The translations under genes were made by a program, and so were the position numbers. Shown here piece after piece: positions 1-7,924 of a stretch of 64,000 bases of DNA; position 1 is the stretch's first letter; every line of letters starts with the position of its first letter. The notes beneath the pieces are model-generated. The model saw nothing but the letters and a program-made list of their open reading frames with translations. It had not been told where the DNA came from and searched no databases. Origin of the DNA: Microcoleus vaginatus HSN003 (lineage in GTDB: Bacteria > Cyanobacteriota > Cyanobacteriia > Cyanobacteriales > Microcoleaceae); NCBI RefSeq assembly GCF_022701255.1, contig NZ_CP031705.1:4464001-4528000 (forward strand). Direction: 5' to 3'.

Positions 1-1112
1 ACTGTGCAGCCTTGGTGAGTGCAGCTCAGAGAAATGGCCTCTTTTCCCGACGGTGCGGCGGCAAATACGCTGTCCCCAGCGCCGAAATATTCGGTAGAGT
101 TGCTGTCAGTTAACAGCGCGTTTCGCTTCACCCAAAAAGGTATTTTACTTTGCACGTCTCCAGACTGGTAAGTCAAAGAATCAATCTTGCCGTTTTCCCA
201 ACGAATCTCACTGACTGCGACATCTGTCAATACTTTGCCGCCTTTGCTTTCAATGGATCGGGCAATAGGCTGCACCAAACTCGTACCCATATCTTGCCGC
301 GTGCCGTTGAAGGCCAAACCCTCTGGATTTCCGAAAAAGTAAAAGTGGAAAAATTGCATTAATTCTCCCGCGCTCAATTCGTCGGGAGCATTGAGGCTGG
401 ATTTGGCAAAAGGCAGAAAATACAAGTCATAAAGCCCGCGCGGAAATTCGCCTTTTACCCAGTCGGCAACTGATATATTGTCGAGGCGATCGAAAGTTTT
501 TTTAGTTTGAAAACCACCGATTTCCCGAAATACTTGCCAGTGAGCGGGTTTTGTAAGATTGATTCCCCACTTGAGCCGATTGGGAGAAGATATCCCCAAA
601 TCAACTATATTCCAGGGAAAAGCTGAATGGTTGGGACGGAAAACTTCGGGTTTGTATTTGCCGTCTCGAAACAGAACGGCGTAGGATTCTAAGGATACAA
701 AGTTCTCAGTAATTTCTAGTTCTTCAACCACACTTTTGAGGTTGTAGTATTGCGGAAAAAAACCGTGGAAACCGTGTTCCATCATAAAAGTTTCGTTCCC
801 AACTTGAATCGGCCAACTAGCAATTTTGCCACCTAGTTGCGGCGACTTGTCGAGCAATGTTACGGCGAAACCCCGCTGGGAGAGTTCGTAAGCACAGGCA
901 AGCCCGGCCAAGCCTGCCCCTACAACTGCAACGGTTTTGCGCTGATTCAGCATTCGTGGCAAGTCAAGAGAATCTTGCACAAAAATGGTGGGCTCTGGCT
1001 TGGAAAATCGAGAGTAGCCCAGCAGCCCGCCGGCGGCACCGACTCCGAGGAATTTGAGGGCGGTTCTTCGAGAAACTGGTTCGGATAGCGGTGAATTGGT
1101 TGATTGACTCAT
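1..1112 (-). CDS. FAD-dependent oxidoreductase with C-terminal Rieske domain (partial)
   Basis: The gene runs off the left edge, so only its N-terminal ~370 residues are present. It starts at ATG 1112. The N-terminus carries a twin-arginine motif (SRRTALKFLG) followed by a Gly/Ala-rich hydrophobic stretch, so Tat export or membrane delivery is likely. About residues 63-90 form a dinucleotide-binding motif (VAVVGAGLAGLACAYEL), typical of the phytoene desaturase/amine oxidase flavoprotein superfamily. At the window edge the frame reads CTHQGC, the first half of a Rieske [2Fe-2S] motif (C-x-H), so the protein probably joins a flavin domain to a Rieske domain. Substrate is unknown; a carotenoid-desaturase-like or isoprenoid redox role is possible. 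Confidence 0.85.
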   Translation of the reverse strand, partial: MSQSTNSPLSEPVSRRTALKFLGVGAAGGLLGYSRFSKPEPTIFVQDSLDLPRMLNQRKTVAVVGAGLAGLACAYELSQRGFAVTLLDKSPQLGGKIASWPIQVGNETFMMEHGFHGFFPQYYNLKSVVEELEITENFVSLESYAVLFRDGKYKPEVFRPNHSAFPWNIVDLGISSPNRLKWGINLTKPAHWQVFREIGGFQTKKTFDRLDNISVADWVKGEFPRGLYDLYFLPFAKSSLNAPDELSAGELMQFFHFYFFGNPEGLAFNGTRQDMGTSLVQPIARSIESKGGKVLTDVAVSEIRWENGKIDSLTYQSGDVQSKIPFWVKRNALLTDSNSTEYFGAGDSVFAAAPSGKEAISLSCTHQGCT

Positions 1113-1715
1113 CAGCGGTACGCGGTAACAGGCTTTAAACACAAATACGCCATAAGGCATATATCATAGACCGAAAGCATGATATGTGAAGAAATACTAA
1201 GACGCATCCCCCAATTGGATCGCACCGTGCCAAGTTCGATCGCACACAATGTATAGCGGAACGAACAAGGCTTTAGTTATCTAGGAGAGAAACAAGAATC
1301 AATAAGGAAAAAGCGATCGACCCCATAGCATAAAATCCTCTAAATAATTAAGGGTTTTTATTTATGTTGCTCAACTCTTGGCAACCGCCGCCAATGATTC
1401 TACAAAACTAGGAGATTTTCAGGCAAAATCTTAGGCAAAAGGCAGTCTGGACGAATTGTACGAAATAACTGGAAAGATATCCGAGGGAAAACAATTAACC
1501 AGTCGAGTTTTAAGTAAGTGGTCGAGAAAAAACTTAACTATTTTAAAACCAGTAAATACAGAGAATCTATCTACTGAAATCAGTCAATATCTGGTCGCTC
1601 GATTCATGATATTCCTCATTCAACACCAAGACCAAACCCGATTTAACTTGAGAAGTCCAGATGTGCCGCAAAAAGTCAAAGACGGCCGTAGAGGTAATGC
1701 CGATTAAACCACATC

Positions 1716-1821
1716 TTGCACCATTCTTAAGAACGGGCAAGATGCCCGTTCCACAAGAGATGAATTTTTTGTGGAACAGGCATATTGCCTGTTCATAAAA
1801 GGATTATTGAGAATGGTGCAA
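1716..1821. repeat. MITE-like dispersed inverted repeat, copy 1
   Basis: Ends are a perfect 12-bp inverted repeat (TTGCACCATTCT / AGAATGGTGCAA). Inside are two self-complementary blocks, GGGCAAGATGCCC and AGGCATATTGCCT, and the arms GTTCCACAA / TTGTGGAAC. A related copy with the same outer ACCATTCT ends, inner GTTCCACAA word and a shared CATAAAAGG-TTATTGAGAATGGT 3' end lies at 63521-63626. There is no coding capacity. Confidence 0.7.
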
Positions 1822-1886
1822 CATCTCAGTTAAATGCACCTGGCTGCTAGGTAAAAAACAGGACTTACTACGTGAAGAAACCGGGT

Positions 1887-1913
1887 TTTTGCATAAGTCC
1901 TCCTTATGCAAAA
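1887..1913. repeat. Hairpin upstream of CHAT gene
   Basis: Perfect 11-bp arms TTTTGCATAAG / CTTATGCAAAA around a 5-nt loop, preceded by the short dispersed motif GAAACCGGGTTTTT. Confidence 0.5.
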
Positions 1914-2125
1914 CTTCTGCATAATTTACAAAACTTTACATTACTCGTGAATTTATTGGTGCGGGGACTCGGTTGGTGCTGGTGTCCACACCCTACGGTA
2001 GATATTTGCGGTTGACCTTGAATGCTATAATCCTGCGGCGATCGCCAGCACAGTCAAAATTCCCACCCACATCCCAACTTTTGCCAACTGCTGCCGCCAA
2101 CGGCGCCCTCAACCGCCCCAAAATC

Positions 2126-3547
2126 ATGCACTACCAATCCCAGCAGCAACGCCAAAAACACACGACTCAGAAAAAAATTAAAAAAGCTATTTTTTACGGT
2201 TTGATAGCAATATTTTTCTGCTGGAGTACCGCGAACCTCCCTACAATTGCCCAAAACACAGGCCAGGGCGGGCTTAACGGCCAGGAAATGAGAAATTTGC
2301 TCGATCGGGGCAACCTCACTGAAGCCGTAACCAGAATCGAACAAAACTGGGAACAAGACTATCAAAAATACTTTGAACAAGACTTTGCAGCCCGTGCGAA
2401 AACCGCCGAAGCAATATCAAAAACTCTCTCCCGCCTAGCAGTTCAAACAAAGAAAAAACCTGCTTTAATTTACGCTATCCCGCGCACCGACCAACTAGAA
2501 TTAATCTTAATATTGCCCGATCGCCCGCCCATTCTCCGCAGCGTCCCGGAAGCCAAACAAGAGAAACTCCTCTCTGTAGTCCAAGCATTCGGCAGCGAAA
2601 TCACCAATCCCGTAAAACTCAACACCACCAGCTATCTAGAACCAGCCCAACAACTCTACCAATGGATAATTGCACCCCTAGAAACCGATTTGCAAACAGC
2701 AAAAATTGAAACCTTGCTGTTCTGTGTCGGCGCAGGTTTGCGAACCGTACCCCTAGCAGCAATGCACGACGGAAAGCAATTTCTGATCCAAAAATACAGC
2801 CTCTCCCGCATCCCCGCCTTCAAACTCACAGACAGCAATTACACCGACATCAGAAACGTGCAAGTCCTAGCAATGGGAGCATCAGATTTCGCAGAAACGG
2901 CAAACAAAGAACCGCTGCCAGCAGTGCCGTTAGAACTCGGCGCGATCGCCCGACAGTGGCCCGGTCAATCCTTTCTCAACCAAGATTTCACCATAGTAAA
3001 CTTGCAATCCCAGCGACTGCAACAAAAATACGGAATCATCCACCTTGCCACCCACGCAGAATTCCGCCCCGGAACCCCAAATAACTCCTACATTCAATTT
3101 TGGGACACCCAACTCGGTCTCGATCAAATGAGAGAATTAAAATGGAACAATCCGTCTCTCGAACTATTAGTATTAAGCGCCTGTAGAACCGCCTTGGGAG
3201 ACAAAGAAGCAGAACTCGGATTTGCAGGTTTAGCGCTGCAATCAGGAGCAAAATCAGCCCTCGCCAGCTTGTGGTACGTCAGCGATGCGGGGACTCTCGC
3301 CCTGATGACAGAGTTTTACCAGCAGTTAAAAATCAGCAGGCCAAACGACCCTCCAATCATTAAAGCTGAAGCTCTCAGGCAAGCACAAATTGCCGCGATC
3401 GAAGGCAAAGTGACGATCGAAGGCGGTCAACTGCGAAGTGCCCGAGGCGACATTCCCTTGCCCCCGTCCATCCCCAAACTCGACAGCAAAGATTTATCCC
3501 ATCCGTATTATTGGGCAGCTTTCAGCATTATCGGCAGTCCTTGGTAA
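2126..3547 (+). CDS. Secreted CHAT-domain (caspase-like) protein
   Basis: A 473-aa protein from ATG 2126. The frame is open back to a TTG at 1973, but ATG 2126 is preferred because it puts a basic N-terminus (KKIKK) and a hydrophobic segment (about residues 22-39) ending near AQ at the start, which reads as a signal peptide or anchor. The C-terminal ~300 residues form a CHAT domain, a clan CD caspase-HetF-type peptidase. The catalytic dyad is visible as His310 (HLATHAEF) and Cys353 (LSACRTALGD). The protein ends in SHPYYWAAFSIIGSPW, the usual CHAT C-terminus. It is closely similar along its CHAT domain to the end of the large haemagglutinin gene at 30620-36645. No TPR repeats were seen. The target protein is unknown. 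Confidence 0.88.
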   Translation: MHYQSQQQRQKHTTQKKIKKAIFYGLIAIFFCWSTANLPTIAQNTGQGGLNGQEMRNLLDRGNLTEAVTRIEQNWEQDYQKYFEQDFAARAKTAEAISKTLSRLAVQTKKKPALIYAIPRTDQLELILILPDRPPILRSVPEAKQEKLLSVVQAFGSEITNPVKLNTTSYLEPAQQLYQWIIAPLETDLQTAKIETLLFCVGAGLRTVPLAAMHDGKQFLIQKYSLSRIPAFKLTDSNYTDIRNVQVLAMGASDFAETANKEPLPAVPLELGAIARQWPGQSFLNQDFTIVNLQSQRLQQKYGIIHLATHAEFRPGTPNNSYIQFWDTQLGLDQMRELKWNNPSLELLVLSACRTALGDKEAELGFAGLALQSGAKSALASLWYVSDAGTLALMTEFYQQLKISRPNDPPIIKAEALRQAQIAAIEGKVTIEGGQLRSARGDIPLPPSIPKLDSKDLSHPYYWAAFSIIGSPW

Positions 3548-3674
3548 GTGGGCCTCTTGACCGACAGTGGTGATAGGCTATAAAACATAAGTAATTTAAT
3601 ATCTGTAGCTGTCGCTCAACAAACCACCACCAACCTGTGACGAATCAAGCGGGAGCCTTCAAGGGGAAAGAAAG

Positions 3675-5828
3675 ATGAAAAAATTAGAATTTTTGCTACA
3701 GAAAGAAGGCGATCGCGCCTGGTTGCCCCTAGAAAACTCCGACGTGGAAATTCTAGAAGGCAAATACCGTGTGGTTGCTCGCATTCAGCACCCCAACACC
3801 GACATCGAAATTCGCGTTACCCATACTTCCTTCGACCAAGGGGCGCAGCGGAAAGTCCAAAGTCGATCGGCCCGCACCAACCCCGAAGGATTAGTCGTGA
3901 TCATTCCCTACACCAGGCTCAAACCCGGACTGTGGGAACTCTCATGCTTGCCAGATCCCAAAGCAACACCACTAAAACCTTGGCAGTACGGCGTTCAGTT
4001 GGAAGTATTGCCCGCAGAATCGGAAACCTCCGAACCCCTACCGCCGATCGACCAAACCGAACCCGCAACCTCCCCCGCAGCAACACAAATCGCAGCACCG
4101 GTCGATCGCCCAGCTCCACAAATTGCAGCACAGATCGATCGCCCAGCCCCACAAATTGCAGCACCGGTCGATCGCATAGCCCCACAAATCGCAGCACAGA
4201 TCGATCGCCCCGCACCAACCCAAATCGCAGCAGCCGATGCAGCACCGCCGCAGACCAAAATCTACCAATTCCCCATTCCCCAAACCCCCGAACCCAAACC
4301 GGGCGTCCAACTCGAACTCGTCCTCGATCGAGAAACCTTCGTCACCCAACTCGGTCGCCCCTTAATCATTTCCGGCAAAATCGACATTCCCCAATCCCCC
4401 CAAAAAACCAGAAAAACAGCAACTCTCCTCCCCGAATCCGAAGCCCTAGAACTCAAACAACTCATCGGTTCAGCACAACTGCAAATTTACCTGCGCGACC
4501 CCCAAACCTCAAAAATTCTCGCAGAAATCCAGCAGCCGATGCCAGAACAAGTTCCCCCCTGCATCTTTGCTTGCGTCACCTACATTCCAACCGAATGCAA
4601 AAGCCGCCTAATTTTAGGAGAAGCAATTCTTAGCAGCGGCGGCGTCACCCTAGCCACCAAACTATTCACAATTACAGCTCGTTTAGAGCACCTTCTACAG
4701 GAAATTAAAGACAATTTCATCGAAGAAAAGCATCAAGCTGAACCCTCCCCAACAGCCTCAAAACCGTCTGGAAGCGCCAAAAATATATCCTTCCTCAAGC
4801 TAGTAGAAAAATCCTTAGACCCTCCCTCCCCCGCCGAAGCCCCAACCACTGAAGCCCTACCCCCTCTACTGGCTTCGCGTCACACCCCAAGTGCAGGCGG
4901 TCTAGAATTGCCCGCATTCGGTAACAAACTGCCCGACAGCAGCCGATCGCAATTGCTGTCAGAAATCTCCAATTCGCCTCGAACGGTCGTAGAGTCGATC
5001 GACCCACAAACCAAACCCTCAGACACCCCAACTTCCCCTAAAACAGCGGAAATAGGAGCGATCGACCAAAAACCCGAAAACAGCCCCGAACTAGAAACAA
5101 CCGCCCCAGAAACCCCGCCAGCACCCACAAGACAGGCATTTCAAACCTTAAACGTCGAAAGTCGATTTTGGTCGCGACTGAGTTCCTTAGCCAGCAACGG
5201 CGAATCCCCCGACTGGCTCAAAGCAACCACCCTGTCACCAACTCCAACAGCCGGCGCAAATAGCAGCGACGAAATTGCCGTTGTGGAAGAAAGCAGCTTA
5301 ACCCAACAGCAACTCGAAACCAGCGAAACAATTTCCGACCCCAAATCCACTAGCCCGGAAGCCAGAGAATTTGTCGTTTTTGACGAACCCCCGCAGCCGA
5401 AACAAGTTGCTCAAAAAACCAGAACTGTCGCAGTAGAAGACACTCCCCCGACTCCCTACGTTTTGCCAGAAGACGAGTTAGTACCGATGCCGATTTTGGA
5501 ATTGCCGCGGGCCGAAATCCTCGCCGGCGGGCCAGTAAAAGTGCAAGTGCAACTGCCGGAATTAATGCCCCGGATTTATGTGAAAGTTTGGGTGTACGAT
5601 CGACAAACCTACCTGATTCTTGACGGGCCGCGCTGGATTACCGAATTTAAATCTAACGGGTTGGGAAATGTTCGAGCAAGTGTCGAGTTAGAGATTCCCT
5701 ACGGCTGCATGGAAGTCGAATTTGAGGCGATCGCCGTCGAAATGCAAACTCAGCGGGAAAGTCACAAAGTAAGTGTTCACCGCCAAGTTTTACCCCCAGC
5801 CGGGCCAACTTTACCCTTGGATGAGTAA
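3675..5828 (+). CDS. Repeat-rich 717-aa protein of unknown function
   Basis: ATG 3675 follows an AGGGGAAAG ribosome-binding site and lies 127 bp after the CHAT gene on the same strand, so co-transcription is plausible. I do not recognise a named family. The N-terminal ~110 residues look like a small beta-rich domain. Residues ~138-181 are four 11-residue repeats (PQIAAPVDR / PQIAAQIDR with spacer). Residues ~185-330 form a second folded segment, ~330-590 are Pro/Ser/Thr/Glu-rich and probably disordered, and ~600-710 form a beta-rich C-terminal domain (VKVQVQLPELMPRIYVKVWV). There is no signal peptide or membrane segment. Adaptor or regulator of the adjacent CHAT protein is a guess from position only. 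Confidence 0.8.
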   Translation: MKKLEFLLQKEGDRAWLPLENSDVEILEGKYRVVARIQHPNTDIEIRVTHTSFDQGAQRKVQSRSARTNPEGLVVIIPYTRLKPGLWELSCLPDPKATPLKPWQYGVQLEVLPAESETSEPLPPIDQTEPATSPAATQIAAPVDRPAPQIAAQIDRPAPQIAAPVDRIAPQIAAQIDRPAPTQIAAADAAPPQTKIYQFPIPQTPEPKPGVQLELVLDRETFVTQLGRPLIISGKIDIPQSPQKTRKTATLLPESEALELKQLIGSAQLQIYLRDPQTSKILAEIQQPMPEQVPPCIFACVTYIPTECKSRLILGEAILSSGGVTLATKLFTITARLEHLLQEIKDNFIEEKHQAEPSPTASKPSGSAKNISFLKLVEKSLDPPSPAEAPTTEALPPLLASRHTPSAGGLELPAFGNKLPDSSRSQLLSEISNSPRTVVESIDPQTKPSDTPTSPKTAEIGAIDQKPENSPELETTAPETPPAPTRQAFQTLNVESRFWSRLSSLASNGESPDWLKATTLSPTPTAGANSSDEIAVVEESSLTQQQLETSETISDPKSTSPEAREFVVFDEPPQPKQVAQKTRTVAVEDTPPTPYVLPEDELVPMPILELPRAEILAGGPVKVQVQLPELMPRIYVKVWVYDRQTYLILDGPRWITEFKSNGLGNVRASVELEIPYGCMEVEFEAIAVEMQTQRESHKVSVHRQVLPPAGPTLPLDE
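4086..4217 (+). repeat. Four 33-bp tandem repeats inside the 717-aa gene
   Basis: Four consecutive 33-bp units at 4086, 4119, 4152 and 4185 encode PQIAAPVDR- and PQIAAQIDR-type repeats in alternation, so the higher-order period is 66 bp. Each unit carries a CGATCG word. Confidence 0.85.
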
Positions 5829-5972
5829 GCCAAAATCCGCGTGCATCCCGGTTCATCCGCTGACATCAGCGGTAAAAAAAAGCCTCTTGACAAAAGACTA
5901 GAAAAATCAGGACTTGGCGGCGAGAAGTTGAGGAATATTCTCCGTTTCTCGCCGGCGCGCCCCAGTCTTAAT
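5829..5972. terminator. Intergenic hairpins between convergent genes
   Basis: Holds CCGCTGA / TCAGCGG at ~5858-5873 followed by an A-run, and GGCGAGAA / TTCTCGCC at 5919-5953. Both lie between convergent genes, where they could end transcription, though neither has a classical T-tract on the + strand. Confidence 0.35.
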
Positions 5973-6917
5973 CTACTTATTAGTCAACTGGCGAAACTTC
6001 TTTTTAAACTTATTCTTATACACGTAGATCGATCGCTGTAAATCCTCAACTTGCAGCGACATTTGGGCGGCAAAACCGGTGCGGTTCCAAACATCCTCCT
6101 CACACTTGCGGCGACAAAAATTCATTGGTTCTGAGTAAACTTTCCTACTAGATAAAGTCGGTTTTGGGCCGCACCAGTGAATCACCGTCGCCTGAGTGCG
6201 ATCGCCCGCAGGCCCGCTTTCTTCCACCGGAAACTGCTTTCTCAGCAAATCCTGGTCAAAATCCGGCACCAACAACTGCATATCCACATTCTGCACCCGC
6301 AGTCGATTTTCTTGTGCCGCCCGGAAAATCATAAAGTTTAAAAACCCCATTTCTCCGTACTTAAATATCCCCGGATTTGCAGCCGTAAAATCTAAAATTT
6401 CCACGTATTCTTCCAAGCTAAAAACGCCGCGTTTAGCAAAGAAAGTACCTGTGCAGAAATAGTTCGATCGCGATTCCGACCAACGAAAATTCGGGAAATG
6501 CTTCTCAACGCCCGGAATGTCAAAGAAAAATTCCGAAACATCCGCATCCGGGTAATCGTAACAAGGCTTATCTACAATAAAGTCAAAGTCTTGAAAATTA
6601 GCCAATTTGAGAACATCGCCCCAGACGATCGTATCGGCATCCAAAACCATAAAATTTGACCAAGGACTTTCCCAGAAAGCAATCATTTTAGTTTTGCCCC
6701 AACCAAAACTTCTTTTTCTGAGAACTTCTTCAGAAACAGTTGTGCGATTGATAACTCGCACTCCATAGGATTTTTCCAAGGCACTCACAGAAAACGTACC
6801 GTCAATCAACAGACAAATCGGCACATCTCCCAGGAAATAGCGGATGCTAGCACAGCAACCCTTAGCAAACAGATAATCCTGGTCGCAGCAGGCAATAATA
6901 ATACCAAAATCTTCCAT
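5973..6917 (-). CDS. Glycosyltransferase-like protein (GT-A fold, DxD)
   Basis: A 314-aa soluble protein. ATG 6917 follows GAGTGAGGGTTT (GAGG ribosome-binding site). The N-terminus (FGIIIACCDQDYLFAKGCCASIRYFL) resembles the first strand and helix of nucleotide-sugar transferases. The motif VLDADTIVWGD at about residues 92-102 supplies the metal-binding DxD. A conserved WCGPKP segment lies near residue ~250. It fits the broad GT8/GT2-like group of hypothetical glycosyltransferases; donor and acceptor are unknown. It is a single gene, convergent with the 717-aa gene. Confidence 0.75.
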   Translation of the reverse strand: MEDFGIIIACCDQDYLFAKGCCASIRYFLGDVPICLLIDGTFSVSALEKSYGVRVINRTTVSEEVLRKRSFGWGKTKMIAFWESPWSNFMVLDADTIVWGDVLKLANFQDFDFIVDKPCYDYPDADVSEFFFDIPGVEKHFPNFRWSESRSNYFCTGTFFAKRGVFSLEEYVEILDFTAANPGIFKYGEMGFLNFMIFRAAQENRLRVQNVDMQLLVPDFDQDLLRKQFPVEESGPAGDRTQATVIHWCGPKPTLSSRKVYSEPMNFCRRKCEEDVWNRTGFAAQMSLQVEDLQRSIYVYKNKFKKKFRQLTNK

Positions 6918-7924
6918 AAACCCTCACTCTTTTACACTAATACCAGTTACCCAAAATAATGCAACTGTAGGCAAGATCCAAACCTTTATGTCATCAGTTA
7001 TTGCCAATTATTTAATCGAAAATGGTATAACTTGCTCACCCCCAGCGTTTGGGTTTTTTGTTCGGCCAGCAGCTCTATTTTCGACTTCGGCATTTTCGCC
7101 AGCTTAACACTAAACTCCTGCAATCGTCTGTAGGCAAAAACATCGTTAAAACCTCTAGGAATCTTGGATCTAGTGGTCGGCCAAGCCACTGAGCTTTCCT
7201 GGCGCCAACAGCGGGTCAAGCACCACCCGTTGCAGCCATACTCAAACAACAAAAAAGTTGTGTTAAAATAGCGGGAAATTAAACCCGCCGACGGTTAGTC
7301 TCAAAAAGGGCGATCGTCCTGGCAAGTCCTGACGGCAGCGGGCATCAAAAAACCAAAATTGGTCAAGCCTGAACTTTGGTTTGGACTGCGTAAATCTACT
7401 TGCCTTTAGGTCTTAGTTCCCCACTCATGGCGGGAAAATAGCCCCGGCTAGGTCGCGAGGTTTAAAGTTAGGTTAAAAAGCTTGACATTAGAGGAGCAAA
7501 AGCTGTATAAGGGATGCGACAAGCAGCCATAATCCTACCTAATAAATAATAACTGTCTGTTAAGTCTGGCGTAACCGAGGACTCTGGGCAGTTGTCAGTT
7601 AGAGGCAGATTGTGGTCGAACCCGTAGAACCAGTGGTCGATCGCCCGCAGAGCAACTCAAGCAAGTCTGGCGATCGAGAGATGAAATTAGCCCGTGATGG
7701 TATAATCAACTGTAATGTAATGTGGGCTTGACCTGAATTGATGCCTGGGCGGTATAAGGGCTCAGCCCCTTAAGTTCAAGCAGAAGTAGAGACGCCTACT
7801 GTGAATCAACAGTTATGGATAGGTTCTATTTTGGCAGTTATTGTCAACAGGCAAGCAACCACAAAAATTAGCAGTTGGGAATTGCTGGTCGTCGAGTTGA
7901 ATAGAGTGTGAAGGTGTGAGGAAA
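6918..7924 (+). promoter_or_regulatory. Long leader/promoter region of the porin gene
   Basis: About 1 kb without a convincing gene. A sigma70-like promoter, TTGACA (7482-7487), 18-bp spacer and TATAAG (7506-7511), faces the porin. A second TATAAT at 7701-7706 has only a weak -35. Hairpin-forming segments include AAACCAAA / TTTGGTTT (~7348-7382). Part of the 5' leader (7728-7835) matches a segment upstream of CP12. A TTG-started 84-codon minus frame at 6998-7252 is not supported. Confidence 0.5.
7728..7835 (+). ncRNA. Candidate structured RNA element A (porin leader)
   Basis: Shares blocks with 11671-11778 in the same order: GACCT-NN-ATTGATGCCTG, then a hairpin of different sequence, then AGCAG-AAGTAGAGACG, then GTTATGGAT and TTCTAT. 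Here the variable hairpin is TAAGGG / CCCTTA; in the other copy it is CTCT-CCCC / GGGG-AGAG. Conserved flanks around a hairpin that keeps pairing while changing sequence indicate an RNA structure. I could not match it to a named RNA family. Confidence 0.5.

Larger units (their letters stand above)
1113..2125. other. Intergenic region, no convincing gene
   Basis: About 1 kb without a supportable gene. It holds an imperfect palindrome at 1159-1189 (CATATATCAT / ATGATATGTG) in the upstream region of the oxidoreductase gene, a MITE-like inverted repeat at 1716-1821, and a hairpin at 1887-1913 (TTTTGCATAAG / CTTATGCAAAA) next to a GAAACCGGGTTTTT motif. A TTG-started 83-codon open frame at 1456-1707 has no recognisable features and is not called. 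Confidence 0.5.

Noticed and set aside
1456..1707. 83-codon open frame with TTG start
   Set aside because: No ribosome-binding site, no family resemblance, ends next to a MITE-like repeat.
3919..4349. Several open frames over the 33-bp repeat
   Set aside because: They are shadow frames of the 717-aa gene; the repeat keeps other frames open.
6998..7252. 84-codon minus frame
   Set aside because: TTG start, no recognisable domain, overlaps hairpin-rich leader region.
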